Part shown: positions 32,904 through 40,192 of the stretch, piece by piece
How positions within the stretch are numbered: the first letter of the stretch is position 1
Layout: every line of letters starts with the position of its first letter
NCBI GenBank assembly: GCA_016208585.1
Contig: JACQXR010000084.1
Span: forward strand, 1 to 40,256
DNA: 40,256 nt
Source of the DNA: a candidate division TA06 bacterium
Lineage (GTDB): Bacteria > Edwardsbacteria > AC1 > EtOH8
Direction of reading: 5' to 3'
Made by a program: the position numbers and the translations under genes
The notes under the pieces: generated by a model
What the model was told of the DNA's origin: nothing
Seen by the model: only the letters and a program-made list of their open reading frames with translations
The model's database searches: none

Positions 32904-32930
32904 GGCGGCGCATGACAGCCATGCGCCGCC
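32904..32930. terminator. Strong hairpin between the 116-residue protein gene and the HTH/zinc gene
   Basis: A perfect 11-bp stem GGCGGCGCATG / CATGCGCCGCC with a 5-base loop. The T run (TTTT) lies on the plus-strand side, so on the minus strand it lacks a proper tail. It may act as an attenuator or mRNA-stabilising hairpin for the gene starting at 32884. Confidence 0.5.
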
Positions 32931-32950
32931 TTTTGCCTGTTATCCTGTTT

Positions 32951-33301
32951 CTATTTCTTAACCCTCGGCCCCTTGTGCGGCCTTAACATCCTGGGCGCGA
33001 TCCCGAACTCGCCCAGCTTCTCGCCGGTCTTGCCGTAGTTAGTCTCCAGGGTACTGACCCACTTGGCGATCTCGGTGGCCAGACCCTTCTTGGCCGCGAC
33101 GAAATCCACGGTGGACTGCTGGGCCGCAGCCTTGGCCTTTTCCTGGGTCGCGTCGGCGTTGTTGAAAGCATCCAACGCCTTCTGCAGGGAGACCGGGTCC
33201 AGCCCCCACTTGGCAACCTTGGCCTTGTTGCCCGTGCCGCCCTTGACAAGGTTGATGCCGCAGTCCTTGTAGTCGACGGTTGAGGAAAGTTTTTTCCGCA
33301 T
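32951..33301 (-). CDS. Small helical protein of unknown function
   Basis: A 116-residue protein, unrecognised. The middle (about 35-90) is an alanine- and lysine-rich helical or coiled-coil stretch (KALDAFNNADATQEKAKAAA), ending with LETNYGKTGEKLGEFGIAPR and a basic proline-containing tail (RPHKGPRVKK). Similar small proteins with a proline/lysine tail occur widely in FCB-type genomes, but I can name no family with confidence. A very strong ribosome site AAGGAGGAAGG precedes the ATG, suggesting high expression. The palindrome at 33331-33351 lies upstream. Confidence 0.65.
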   Translation of the reverse strand: MRKKLSSTVDYKDCGINLVKGGTGNKAKVAKWGLDPVSLQKALDAFNNADATQEKAKAAAQQSTVDFVAAKKGLATEIAKWVSTLETNYGKTGEKLGEFGIAPRMLRPHKGPRVKK

Positions 33302-33330
33302 GCCTTCCTCCTTGTGCGGTGTTAATGTTT

Positions 33331-33351
33331 GGGTATACCCTAATTTAGGGT
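33331..33351 (-). promoter_or_regulatory. Palindromic operator-like site upstream of the 116-residue protein
   Basis: Two overlapping palindromes: GGGTATACCC (33331-33340) and ACCCTAATTTAGGGT (33337-33351). On the minus strand TATACC could be a -10 box with TTCAGT 17 bases upstream, so a repressor bound here would cover the promoter. From 33352 to 33520 there is no gene, only CT/AG-rich imperfect inverted repeats (CCCCTCCC-type, about 33425-33490) around another GAGCCTGTC motif. Confidence 0.45.
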
Positions 33352-33520
33352 TTAACTGAACACATCAATTTTAACATTGAGCGCGGACAGTATCTATGCG
33401 TAAAGTTTATGACCTCCCCCATATCCCCCTCCCTTGGAGCCTGTCCTGAGTTATGCTTGCATAAGACTGGCGAAAGGAGGGGAGGGATAAAGGGTGGGGT
33501 CAACCGTTGCTCTGGCAAGG

Positions 33521-34489
33521 TTACTCCAGATCGTCCTCCTCAAACTTGGCGGCCTCGAACTTCTTCTGCATGGACTCTAAAAGCCGGTTGTTGAACTCCT
33601 CCGGGGTGCGGTATCCGCAGACCTTTAAAAGCTGGTTCATGGCTATCACCTCGGAGATGACGCTGATGTTCTTGCCCGGCACCACCGGCACCGTTACCAG
33701 CGGGATCTCCACCCCCAGGATGGTGGTCGGTTTTTCGTCCAGGCCCACTCGCTCGTAATCCTCGTCGTCGCTCCAGCGCTTGAGGCGCACTTCCACCTCG
33801 ATCCTTTTGCGCATCCGCACCGCCCGGATGCCGAAGATGGTGGCCAGGTCTATGATCCCGATCCCCCGGATCTCCATGTGGTGCCGCAGCAGCTTGTTGC
33901 CGAAGCCTATCAGAACGCTTTGCCCCCGCTTCTTGATCTCCACCACGTCGTCGGCCACCAGCCGGTGCCCCCGCTCCACCAGGTCCAGGGCGCATTCGCT
34001 CTTGCCGATGCCGGAATCGCCGGTGTAAAGAAGCCCCAAGCCGTAGACGTCCACCAGGGTGCCGTGGACGGTGGTGGTAGGAGCCAGCCTGTTGTCGATG
34101 TAAGAGGAAAGCTTGTGGATGAAATCGGTGGTGTCCAGGCCGGTGCGCAGCAGCGGTATCCGCCGCTCCAGGCAGATGGCGACCAGCTCGGGATGGGCGG
34201 CCAGCCCCTTGGAGATTATGATGCAGGGTAGTTCGAAGGCCGTGATCCTCTTCAGCGACTCCACCCTTTTATCCGGGCTTAGGGTCTCCAGGTAACCGGT
34301 CTCGGTGATCCCGATGATCTGGATCCGCTCCCACAGAAAATAGCCCATGTAACCGGAAAGGGCCAGCCCCGGGCGGTTGGCGTCGGCGATTATTATCTTG
34401 CGCTCTAGCCCGGTCTTGCCGGTCAGCAGTTCCAAATGCAGAAACTCCTGCCTATCATCCAATAGCTCCTGAACCGATATCTCTTTCAT
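33521..34489 (-). CDS. hprK: HPr kinase/phosphorylase
   Basis: It phosphorylates Ser46 of HPr and removes that phosphate, linking carbon state to regulation. Landmarks: VHGTLVDVYG with the catalytic His, Walker A GDSGIGKSE (about 155), VADDVV, and the family signature EIRGIGIIDL. I start it at the ATG at 34489 (322 residues, MKEISVQELL) because GGGGGAGACC immediately precedes it; an upstream in-frame extension to 34546 is repeat-derived. It is last in the rpoN-lipA-hpf-hprK run. Its substrate ptsH is about 9.4 kb away, beyond the accessory region. Confidence 0.96.
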   Translation of the reverse strand: MKEISVQELLDDRQEFLHLELLTGKTGLERKIIIADANRPGLALSGYMGYFLWERIQIIGITETGYLETLSPDKRVESLKRITAFELPCIIISKGLAAHPELVAICLERRIPLLRTGLDTTDFIHKLSSYIDNRLAPTTTVHGTLVDVYGLGLLYTGDSGIGKSECALDLVERGHRLVADDVVEIKKRGQSVLIGFGNKLLRHHMEIRGIGIIDLATIFGIRAVRMRKRIEVEVRLKRWSDDEDYERVGLDEKPTTILGVEIPLVTVPVVPGKNISVISEVIAMNQLLKVCGYRTPEEFNNRLLESMQKKFEAAKFEEDDLE

Positions 34490-34527
34490 GGTCTCCCCCT
34501 GTTCCTGTTTACCATCTAGTGTTTGGT

Positions 34528-34615
34528 GTTTACTTGCCCTGAGCATGTCGAAGGGCTGTTTGATGTTTGACGTTTACTTGCCCCAAGTATGTCGAAGGGC
34601 TGTTTAGTGTTTGCC
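34528..34615. repeat. Two tandem 44-bp repeats with the CTTGCCCTGAGC core
   Basis: GTTTACTTGCC recurs at 34528 and 34572, each followed by a core such as CTTGCCCTGAGCATGTCGAA + GGGCTGTTT. The cores (34533-34555 and 34577-34599) match the stretch at 30156-30178 inside the R-M gene with 2 and a few mismatches. The spacer between hpf and hprK (34490-34707) holds nothing else recognisable. Confidence 0.7.
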
Positions 34616-34707
34616 GGTTACCGTTTACTAATGTAGATTCAATTTGCAATTTACGAATCATGGCAGTTGGCAACCCCAATTATCTGTTCCCTATTATCCG
34701 TTTCCGG

Positions 34708-35022
34708 TTACTGCCCCTTCAGCCCCCGGCCTTTGTGTTCCTTGCGTTCCTTTACTTTCTTGACCTGGGTCTCGATCTTTTTCACCGCCAGATCCAGGGC
34801 CTGGCGCATGTCCATGCCCTGCTCCTTAGCCGCCAAACGTTTTCCGGCCGGCAGATGAATGGTAACCTCGGCGGTCATCCTCTTTTTTTCTTCGGTCAGA
34901 ATAGCCCGGGCTTCCAGTATCCGGGGAAAGAAATGCTCCAAATGTTCCAGACGGGACTGGACGTCTTTTTTTAGGCCTTCGGTCAGGCCTTCAAAATGGC
35001 GGGCGGTGATATTGATTCTCAT
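34708..35022 (-). CDS. hpf: Ribosome hibernation-promoting factor, short form
   Basis: The 104-residue protein binds the 30S decoding region in slow growth. It has the family start MRINITARHFEGLTEGLKKDV, the strand MTAEVTIHLPAGKRLAAKE, and DMRQALDLAVKKIETQVKKVKERK. It lacks the C-terminal dimerisation domain of the long form. It overlaps lipA by 4 bases (ATGA). Neighbours rpoN and hprK are the normal company of this gene. Confidence 0.95.
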   Translation of the reverse strand: MRINITARHFEGLTEGLKKDVQSRLEHLEHFFPRILEARAILTEEKKRMTAEVTIHLPAGKRLAAKEQGMDMRQALDLAVKKIETQVKKVKERKEHKGRGLKGQ

Positions 35023-35912
35023 GCCAGTGCCTCCTGTTTGATGTTGGTTATTGACTGATAAGTTTGATAGGCCAGATAGGAACTGCGCACGGCGGGGCCG
35101 GCCACCACCGCGTCAAGTCCTAGCGTTTTTTCTCCGTATGTCTTAAGTTCCTGATATTCTGCTTCATCCCAGAATCTTCTTACCGGCAGATGATCCGGGG
35201 ACGGGGCCAGATACTGGCCCACAGTCAGGATCCGGCAGCCGGCTTCTTTGAGATCGGCCATCACCTGTTTGATCTCACCCGCTTCTTCGCCCAGCCCCAC
35301 CATCAATCCTGACTTGGTTGCCAGCCCGGCCCGGGAGGCATAGTTTATCAGGCTTAAGGACCGGCGGTAATCGGCCTGGGGCCGGACTTGGGAATAGAGC
35401 CGGGGCACGGTTTCCAGATTATGGTTAAAAACCTCGGGCCGTATCTCCGCCGCCTGCCGCCAGGATTCTTCCCGGCCATTGAAGTCGGAAGTCAGTATTT
35501 CCGTCAATATCCCGGGGTTCTCCCGGCGCAAAGCCCGGACCGTTTCGGCGAAATGCCCGGCCCCGCCGTCGGCCAGATCGTCCCGGGTAACCGAGGTGAT
35601 CACAGCATACTTCAGTCCCAACTGCTTGACGGCCCGGGCCAGCCTTTGAGGCTCCTGGCCGTCCAGCGGTCCGGGACGGCCCTTGGCCACCGCGCAGAAC
35701 CGGCAGTTCCGGGTGCAGATCCCTCCCATTATCAGAAAGGTGGCCGTGCCCGAAGCAAAACACTGGTTGCGGTTGGGACAGCGGGCTTGGCGGCAGACGG
35801 TCTCCAGCCGGTTTTCCGAAAGCGCCCGGCTGACTATGGCCTGGGCCGGGTTTCGCACCAGGCTCTGCTTGAAGGCCCGGGGCAGTCTTTGGTGGTTTTG
35901 ATTTTCCGGCAT
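35019..35912 (-). CDS. lipA: Lipoyl synthase
   Basis: This radical-SAM enzyme inserts two sulfurs into octanoyl-lipoyl domains. The auxiliary cluster cysteines are Cys40, Cys45 and Cys51 (CRQARCPNRNQC), and the radical-SAM triad is Cys66, Cys70 and Cys73 (CTRNCRFC). The C-terminal RSSY motif (AVRSSYLA) that ligates the auxiliary cluster is present. I start at the ATG at 35912 (297 residues, MPENQNHQRLP); an in-frame extension to 36011 looks unrelated to the family. Placement between rpoN and hpf is unusual; no lipB is adjacent. Confidence 0.96.
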   Translation of the reverse strand: MPENQNHQRLPRAFKQSLVRNPAQAIVSRALSENRLETVCRQARCPNRNQCFASGTATFLIMGGICTRNCRFCAVAKGRPGPLDGQEPQRLARAVKQLGLKYAVITSVTRDDLADGGAGHFAETVRALRRENPGILTEILTSDFNGREESWRQAAEIRPEVFNHNLETVPRLYSQVRPQADYRRSLSLINYASRAGLATKSGLMVGLGEEAGEIKQVMADLKEAGCRILTVGQYLAPSPDHLPVRRFWDEAEYQELKTYGEKTLGLDAVVAGPAVRSSYLAYQTYQSITNIKQEALA

Positions 35913-36077
35913 GGTATTGTTTAATCTTCTTGGAACATTTTTATCCGCAGACGTTGTAGTGAGTGTTGGTCGAACTATTAACACAGATTTTAACAATTTT
36001 TTATACAGCATGACTTTAATTCGTTAAAATAAATCTGCGAAATCTGTGGATGGGAAAAGGCAGCTTGGTTTCTGCTG

Positions 36078-37508
36078 CTATGGGTTCTTCCTAAGACTGG
36101 CCGGCTGTATATTACCCTCCTGGCGGTACTTGGCGATGGTGCGCCGGGCGATCTTCAGGCCCGCCTTGGCCAGGGCGTCGGCTATGTCCTGGTCGGTCAG
36201 GGGGGTTTTGTGATTCTCGTTTTTGATCATCTCCAGCACCTTGTCCTTGATGGCTTTCAACGAGTCCTGGCCCTGGCTGGTGCTTATCCCGCCGCCGAAA
36301 AAGTACCTGACCGCCACCAGGCCGTGGGGGGTCAGGGCGTATTTGTTGTGAACCGCCCGGCTGACCGTGGACTCGTGCATCCCGATGTCATCGGCCACCT
36401 GTTTCATGGTCAGGGGCTTGAACTGGCGCAGGCCGTGGTCCAAAAAATCCCGCTGGCGGTCGACTATGGCCAGCATTATCTTCTGAACGGTGCGGCGCCG
36501 CTGTTCTATCATCCGGACGATGAACCGGGCGGCCTCCAGCCGTTTGACCACGTAGTCCCGCTCCTCGGGCTTGGCTTTTTTTGATTGCAAAAGTATCTTT
36601 TTGTAATCCGGGGTCACCCGCACCCGGGGCACCACCCGGTCGTTGATGATGATCGCATATTCTCCGTCCTGTTTTTCGATCAGGATATCGGGGAAAATAT
36701 AGCGGGTTTCATCGCTGCCCAGCCCGGCCCCGGGCTTGGGGGAAAGGGCCGAGATGATCTCCCGGGCCACCACCACCTCTTCCTCCGTTACTTTCAGGGC
36801 CTTGGCGATGGCCGGATAGCGGCGGCGCTCCAGATCATCAAGATGCTGGTCCACCATCTTCCAGGCCAGGCTGTCCCGGTAACCCAGGTGATTGAGCTGG
36901 ATCAGCAGACATTCCTTCAGATTCCGGGCGGCCACGCCGGGCGGGTCAAAATTTTGAACCAGCTCCAGCACCCTTCCCACCTCGGCCAGCGGCTGGTGAA
37001 GCGCCGCGGCGGCTTCGGACAACTCCATGGTCAGGTAGCCGTCGTCGTTGAGGTTCCCGATCAGATAATTTCCGATCTCCAAATCCCTGGGGCTTTGGCA
37101 GGAGATCCGGAGCTGAGACAGTATATAATCCTGGAAACTCTGCTGGGTGACCACATAGGGCTGGGAGTCTTCCTCCGACTTATCCTTGTTGGCCGGATAA
37201 TAACCACTGTCCAGGCCATCCTGCAGGTAATTCTCCCAATCCAGCTGATCCGGGCGGTCCGGCTGTTCCGGTTCTTCTTCGTTCGAGGTCTTCTGGAAGG
37301 AATCCAGCGAGTTTAAACCTTCGGCCTCCTGGATTTCTTCCTTGGTCTCCTCCAACACCTCTTCCAGCATAGGATTGATCTCCAGCTCCTGGCGCACCAG
37401 CTGCTGAAGTTCCAAAGTGGGGAGCTGCAGCAGTTTTAACAACTGCAGCATCTCCGGGGCCAGTATCTGGCGGAGTTCCTGCCTTAAGCCCGGACCCATA
37501 GCGCTCAT
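36078..37508 (-). CDS. rpoN: RNA polymerase sigma-54 factor
   Basis: It directs polymerase to -24/-12 promoters and needs an AAA+ activator. Region I is Gln/Leu-rich (ELRQILAPEMLQLLKLLQLPTLELQQLV shortened: LLKLLQLPTLELQQLV), followed by an acidic region II. The core-binding and HTH parts have IGMHESTVSRAV, and the RpoN box is RRTIAKYRQE (about 456). At 476 residues it is full length. It overlaps the preceding lptA-like gene by 4 bases. No enhancer-binding activator is in the window. Confidence 0.97.
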   Translation of the reverse strand: MSAMGPGLRQELRQILAPEMLQLLKLLQLPTLELQQLVRQELEINPMLEEVLEETKEEIQEAEGLNSLDSFQKTSNEEEPEQPDRPDQLDWENYLQDGLDSGYYPANKDKSEEDSQPYVVTQQSFQDYILSQLRISCQSPRDLEIGNYLIGNLNDDGYLTMELSEAAAALHQPLAEVGRVLELVQNFDPPGVAARNLKECLLIQLNHLGYRDSLAWKMVDQHLDDLERRRYPAIAKALKVTEEEVVVAREIISALSPKPGAGLGSDETRYIFPDILIEKQDGEYAIIINDRVVPRVRVTPDYKKILLQSKKAKPEERDYVVKRLEAARFIVRMIEQRRRTVQKIMLAIVDRQRDFLDHGLRQFKPLTMKQVADDIGMHESTVSRAVHNKYALTPHGLVAVRYFFGGGISTSQGQDSLKAIKDKVLEMIKNENHKTPLTDQDIADALAKAGLKIARRTIAKYRQEGNIQPASLRKNP

Positions 37509-38572
37509 TTTACATCCTCCCGGGAGAAGTAGGCGCCTTTGGCTTTTTTGTTCATCAGTATCCTCTGGGTCTTTCCCTGGCTTAAGAAAAATTCCATCTC
37601 CTGCCCCTGGGCCAGATTTTTCCCGGTATTATTTTCCTTCTGCCGCCGGTGATATTGGCACCACACCCGGCCCCAGGCATGAACGTAAGACAGCTGGCCC
37701 TGAATGAAATCGGCCTTCAGGCTGTCGCAGACGATGATGTCGGTATCGGGATCGGCTTCCGCAAACTGGCGGACCACGGCCGAGTCCCGCACCCAAGCCC
37801 GGCGCAAAGTGTCGCCCTTCAGGTCCAGCTCCATCAGCCGGCCGCTGATGATGGCGTCCCGGCGCCAGACTAAAGGGTCCTGTTCCAGCATCATCCGTCC
37901 CGCAGTCTTGAAGTAGGTCATCTTGCCGCAGGCTGCCCACAGGCTGTCCTGGGCGAATCTGACCTCTCCCGTGGCCACCGCCAGACTGCCGGTCTGGAAG
38001 ACCTCCATTTTTTTAGAGGTAATCACGCTTTTTTTATCGCGGTTCTTTTTATCATAGGATTCCATTCTGGCCTGGCCGGTAACGAACCCGTAGCCCTGGT
38101 CGTGCCAGTATTCCCCGTATTTGCCGTACAGCTTGTTGTTTTGAGAGGAATCTATCATCTCCACGTTTCCGTAGGCGTAGCTTTTGGCCAGGGGCCGGGA
38201 ATAAGCCAGGGAGTCGGCCGTCAGGTCCCAGCCGACGTCGTTGAGCCGGGGCCGCCCGAAGATGCTGGCCCGGCCGGTGGGCTTGATATAATCGGCCCTG
38301 TGGCCGGTGATCTTGACCGTCCTATCGTAGATGGTGACCTTCCCCCAGACCGAGGCCTTTTGGGTCAGGGTGGAGATGCGGGCGGTGTCTCCTTTAAGCA
38401 CCGTGGAACCGTGGATGATCTCCACCTGCCCGTAGAGCCAGGTGATCTTGTCCTTGCCCGACTGCTGGATCTTCATGTTGTCGGCCGAAAGGACGTAGGG
38501 CTGGGTGGCGTCGGCCACGGGCTTGGGGGCCGCCCCCAGTCCGGCCCAAAGCAGCAGCGCCCAGAAACTCAT
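37505..38572 (-). CDS. lptA: LptA/OstA-like LPS transport protein
   Basis: A 355-residue periplasmic protein of the OstA beta-jellyroll type. After a short signal-like start (MSFWALLLWAGLGAA) come repeated OstA strands: YVLSADNMKIQQSG, YGQVEIIHGSTVLKGDTARI, WGKVTIYDRTVKITGHRADY, SYAYGNVEMID. It is about twice the length of E. coli LptA, as in many FCB-type genomes where an extended OstA protein bridges the periplasm. ATGA overlaps tie it to lptC before and rpoN after. The lptB ATPase gene usually in this position is absent. Confidence 0.85.
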   Translation of the reverse strand: MSFWALLLWAGLGAAPKPVADATQPYVLSADNMKIQQSGKDKITWLYGQVEIIHGSTVLKGDTARISTLTQKASVWGKVTIYDRTVKITGHRADYIKPTGRASIFGRPRLNDVGWDLTADSLAYSRPLAKSYAYGNVEMIDSSQNNKLYGKYGEYWHDQGYGFVTGQARMESYDKKNRDKKSVITSKKMEVFQTGSLAVATGEVRFAQDSLWAACGKMTYFKTAGRMMLEQDPLVWRRDAIISGRLMELDLKGDTLRRAWVRDSAVVRQFAEADPDTDIIVCDSLKADFIQGQLSYVHAWGRVWCQYHRRQKENNTGKNLAQGQEMEFFLSQGKTQRILMNKKAKGAYFSREDVK

Positions 38573-39123
38573 CGGATCCCCTCCAGACCGGTCAAAAGTT
38601 CTTTCTTGCCCCGGACGTTGCGCTTAATCTCGATCTCCTTCAGGTCGGGGCTGGCCGTCATGCCCTCGCCCTCCAGCCAATCGCCGTCCTTCTCCAGCCG
38701 GACCTTGGACTCGGTGGTGAAGCGCCGGTCTTTGTTGCTCCAGTCCAGAGAGTTCGTCAAAAGTCTCAGGCCGTCGTTGGTGGTCAACACGACATTCTGG
38801 CGGGTCTCCATGTTCCGGGTCTCGGTATTGATCTTCCCGGAATCGGCGGTCATGGTGGCGCTGATGGAATCGCCAGCCTTGCGGTAAAAATCAATTTTGA
38901 GCTTGAACATCTCCACCAGATGCTGGTCGTTGAAGGTATTGGCCTGTTCGGCCACCAGCACCCAGGACCGCTTTCCGGCCTGGGTCTCGGTCAGCTTAAA
39001 GCCCTGAATGGTCTGGGAGGGCGGAAAGTCCGGCTCAACGGCCGGCTGGGAGGCCTGCTCCTTCTTGCACCCGGTCAAGAGCATCAGGATGATGGCAATA
39101 TATACGTATGTTCTTTTCATCAT
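38569..39123 (-). CDS. lptC: LptC-like lipoprotein
   Basis: A 184-residue protein, starting at the ATG at 39123 (an upstream TTG is less likely). It has a lipobox LLTGC instead of LptC's usual single membrane anchor. The body shows typical LptC strands: GFKLTETQAGKRSWVLVAEQA, ISATMTADSGKINTETRNMETRQNVVLTT shortened as TADSGKINTETRNMETRQNV, and LDWSNKDRRFTTESKVRL. It passes LPS from the inner membrane to LptA. A lipid anchor would place it differently from proteobacterial LptC, though lipoprotein LptC is common in FCB relatives. Confidence 0.85.
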   Translation of the reverse strand: MMKRTYVYIAIILMLLTGCKKEQASQPAVEPDFPPSQTIQGFKLTETQAGKRSWVLVAEQANTFNDQHLVEMFKLKIDFYRKAGDSISATMTADSGKINTETRNMETRQNVVLTTNDGLRLLTNSLDWSNKDRRFTTESKVRLEKDGDWLEGEGMTASPDLKEIEIKRNVRGKKELLTGLEGIR

Positions 39124-39160
39124 TTTAAAGTCCAAAGCTTACAGCTTAAAGCTGATAGCT

Positions 39161-40045
39161 TTAAGCTTGTGGTTTCTCTATCCAGCGCAGGTGCATCCAG
39201 ACCCACTGGCTTACGTCCTGCTTGATCAGTTCTTCGATGGCCGTGGTCTGTCTCTGGACGTCTTCCCTGAGCCGGGCTTCCTTGTCGGTTAACTCGGACT
39301 GGGGCAGGGGCGGTTTGATATACAGGTGATGGATGCCGTCTTTGTCTCGCTGAATGGCCATCGGAATCACCGCCGAGCCGGCCCGGGCCGCCAGGGCCGC
39401 CGCCCCGGTGGGGGTTTTGGCCTGGTGCTCGAAAAATTCAACATTGACGCTGGAGACCCGGGTGTCCTGGTCTATCAGGATCCCCAGGGCATGGCCGGAA
39501 TGCAGGGCCTTTAAGGCCTCCTTGGCCCCGGTGTCCCGGTCTATCGCCTGGATCCCCTGTCCGCTGCGCATATTCAGCACGATGCCGTCCATCCGGGGAT
39601 CATACATCCGCTTGCCGATCACGCTGATCTTGTACCCGTGCCGGGAGAACCAGACCGGCATAAGCTCCCAGCAGCCGATGTGCCCGGTGACGGCCACCAG
39701 GCCCTTGCCCGACTGGTAGACCCGGTCGAAATGTTCCAGCCCGTGGAGCGCCACCAACCGGTCAAGTTCCTCCAGCGGAAGCCCGGAAATTTTTATGGCA
39801 TCAACCGCGTTCAAGGCCAGGTTCCGGTAGATCTCCAGGCCCAGGGCTTTATGATCCTTTTGCTCCGGAAAGATCAGCCTTAAGTTGAACAGAACCTTGT
39901 CCCGTTCCCTGGGCATCAAATGCCAGGCCGCAGGGGCCAAAGCCCTGGCCAGCCACAGGCAAAACGACCGGGGCAGGACCAAAAAGGTCTTTAATAAAAG
40001 TCTGACTAGCAGATATTTTAACTGCCGGCGGATTGTTTTATTCAC
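39161..40045 (-). CDS. Lipid A late acyltransferase (LpxL/HtrB family)
   Basis: A 294-residue inner-membrane protein that adds secondary acyl chains to lipid A or a related lipid. The N-terminal hydrophobic segment (about 10-40) anchors it. The HX4E catalytic motif is GHIGCWE (His122, Glu127), and DQDTRVSSVNVEFF and QWVWMHLRW are typical. The start is GTG at 40045; a promoter-like sequence lies immediately upstream. It leads the operon to lptC/lptA. Whether it is LpxL or LpxM cannot be decided. Confidence 0.93.
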   Translation of the reverse strand: MNKTIRRQLKYLLVRLLLKTFLVLPRSFCLWLARALAPAAWHLMPRERDKVLFNLRLIFPEQKDHKALGLEIYRNLALNAVDAIKISGLPLEELDRLVALHGLEHFDRVYQSGKGLVAVTGHIGCWELMPVWFSRHGYKISVIGKRMYDPRMDGIVLNMRSGQGIQAIDRDTGAKEALKALHSGHALGILIDQDTRVSSVNVEFFEHQAKTPTGAAALAARAGSAVIPMAIQRDKDGIHHLYIKPPLPQSELTDKEARLREDVQRQTTAIEELIKQDVSQWVWMHLRWIEKPQA

Positions 40046-40051
40046 TTACAT

Positions 40052-40080
40052 AATTTACCATACAAAGGCTATCTTTGCAA
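40052..40080 (-). promoter_or_regulatory. Possible promoter of the lpxL-like operon, leaderless geometry
   Basis: TTGCAA (40080-40075), a 17-base spacer and TAAATT (40057-40052) on the minus strand, with only 6 bases to the GTG start. The -10 box is weak, but the geometry repeats that of the kinase gene at 2243-2271. Confidence 0.4.
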
Positions 40081-40088
40081 GACTAAAA

Positions 40089-40116
40089 ATGCCCCCCGCC
40101 TGTTAGCGGGGGGCAT
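40089..40116. terminator. Strong bidirectional terminator
   Basis: A perfect 11-bp stem ATGCCCCCCGC / GCGGGGGGCAT with a 6-base loop, followed by TTTT on the plus strand and TTTTTA on the minus strand. It separates the lpxL-like operon from whatever lies to the right. Confidence 0.8.
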
Positions 40117-40131
40117 TTTGATGTGCCGGGT

Positions 40132-40192
40132 AGGGGCAATTCACGCGTCCTGCGTAGCCGTTAAAAGTGGCAAAGTAGGATGAATTGCCCCT
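40132..40192. repeat. Inverted repeat AGGGGCAATTCA / TGAATTGCCCCT
   Basis: A perfect 12-bp pair separated by 37 bases (40132-40143 and 40181-40192). It is non-coding and looks like another small dispersed palindrome. No gene is recognisable from here to the window end. Confidence 0.6.

Noticed and set aside
34490-34546. N-terminal extension of hprK
   Set aside because: The ribosome site sits directly before the ATG at 34489, and the extension is encoded by repeat sequence.
35913-36011. N-terminal extension of lipA
   Set aside because: The 33 extra residues do not resemble lipoyl synthase and lie in intergenic-type sequence; the ATG at 35912 gives normal length.
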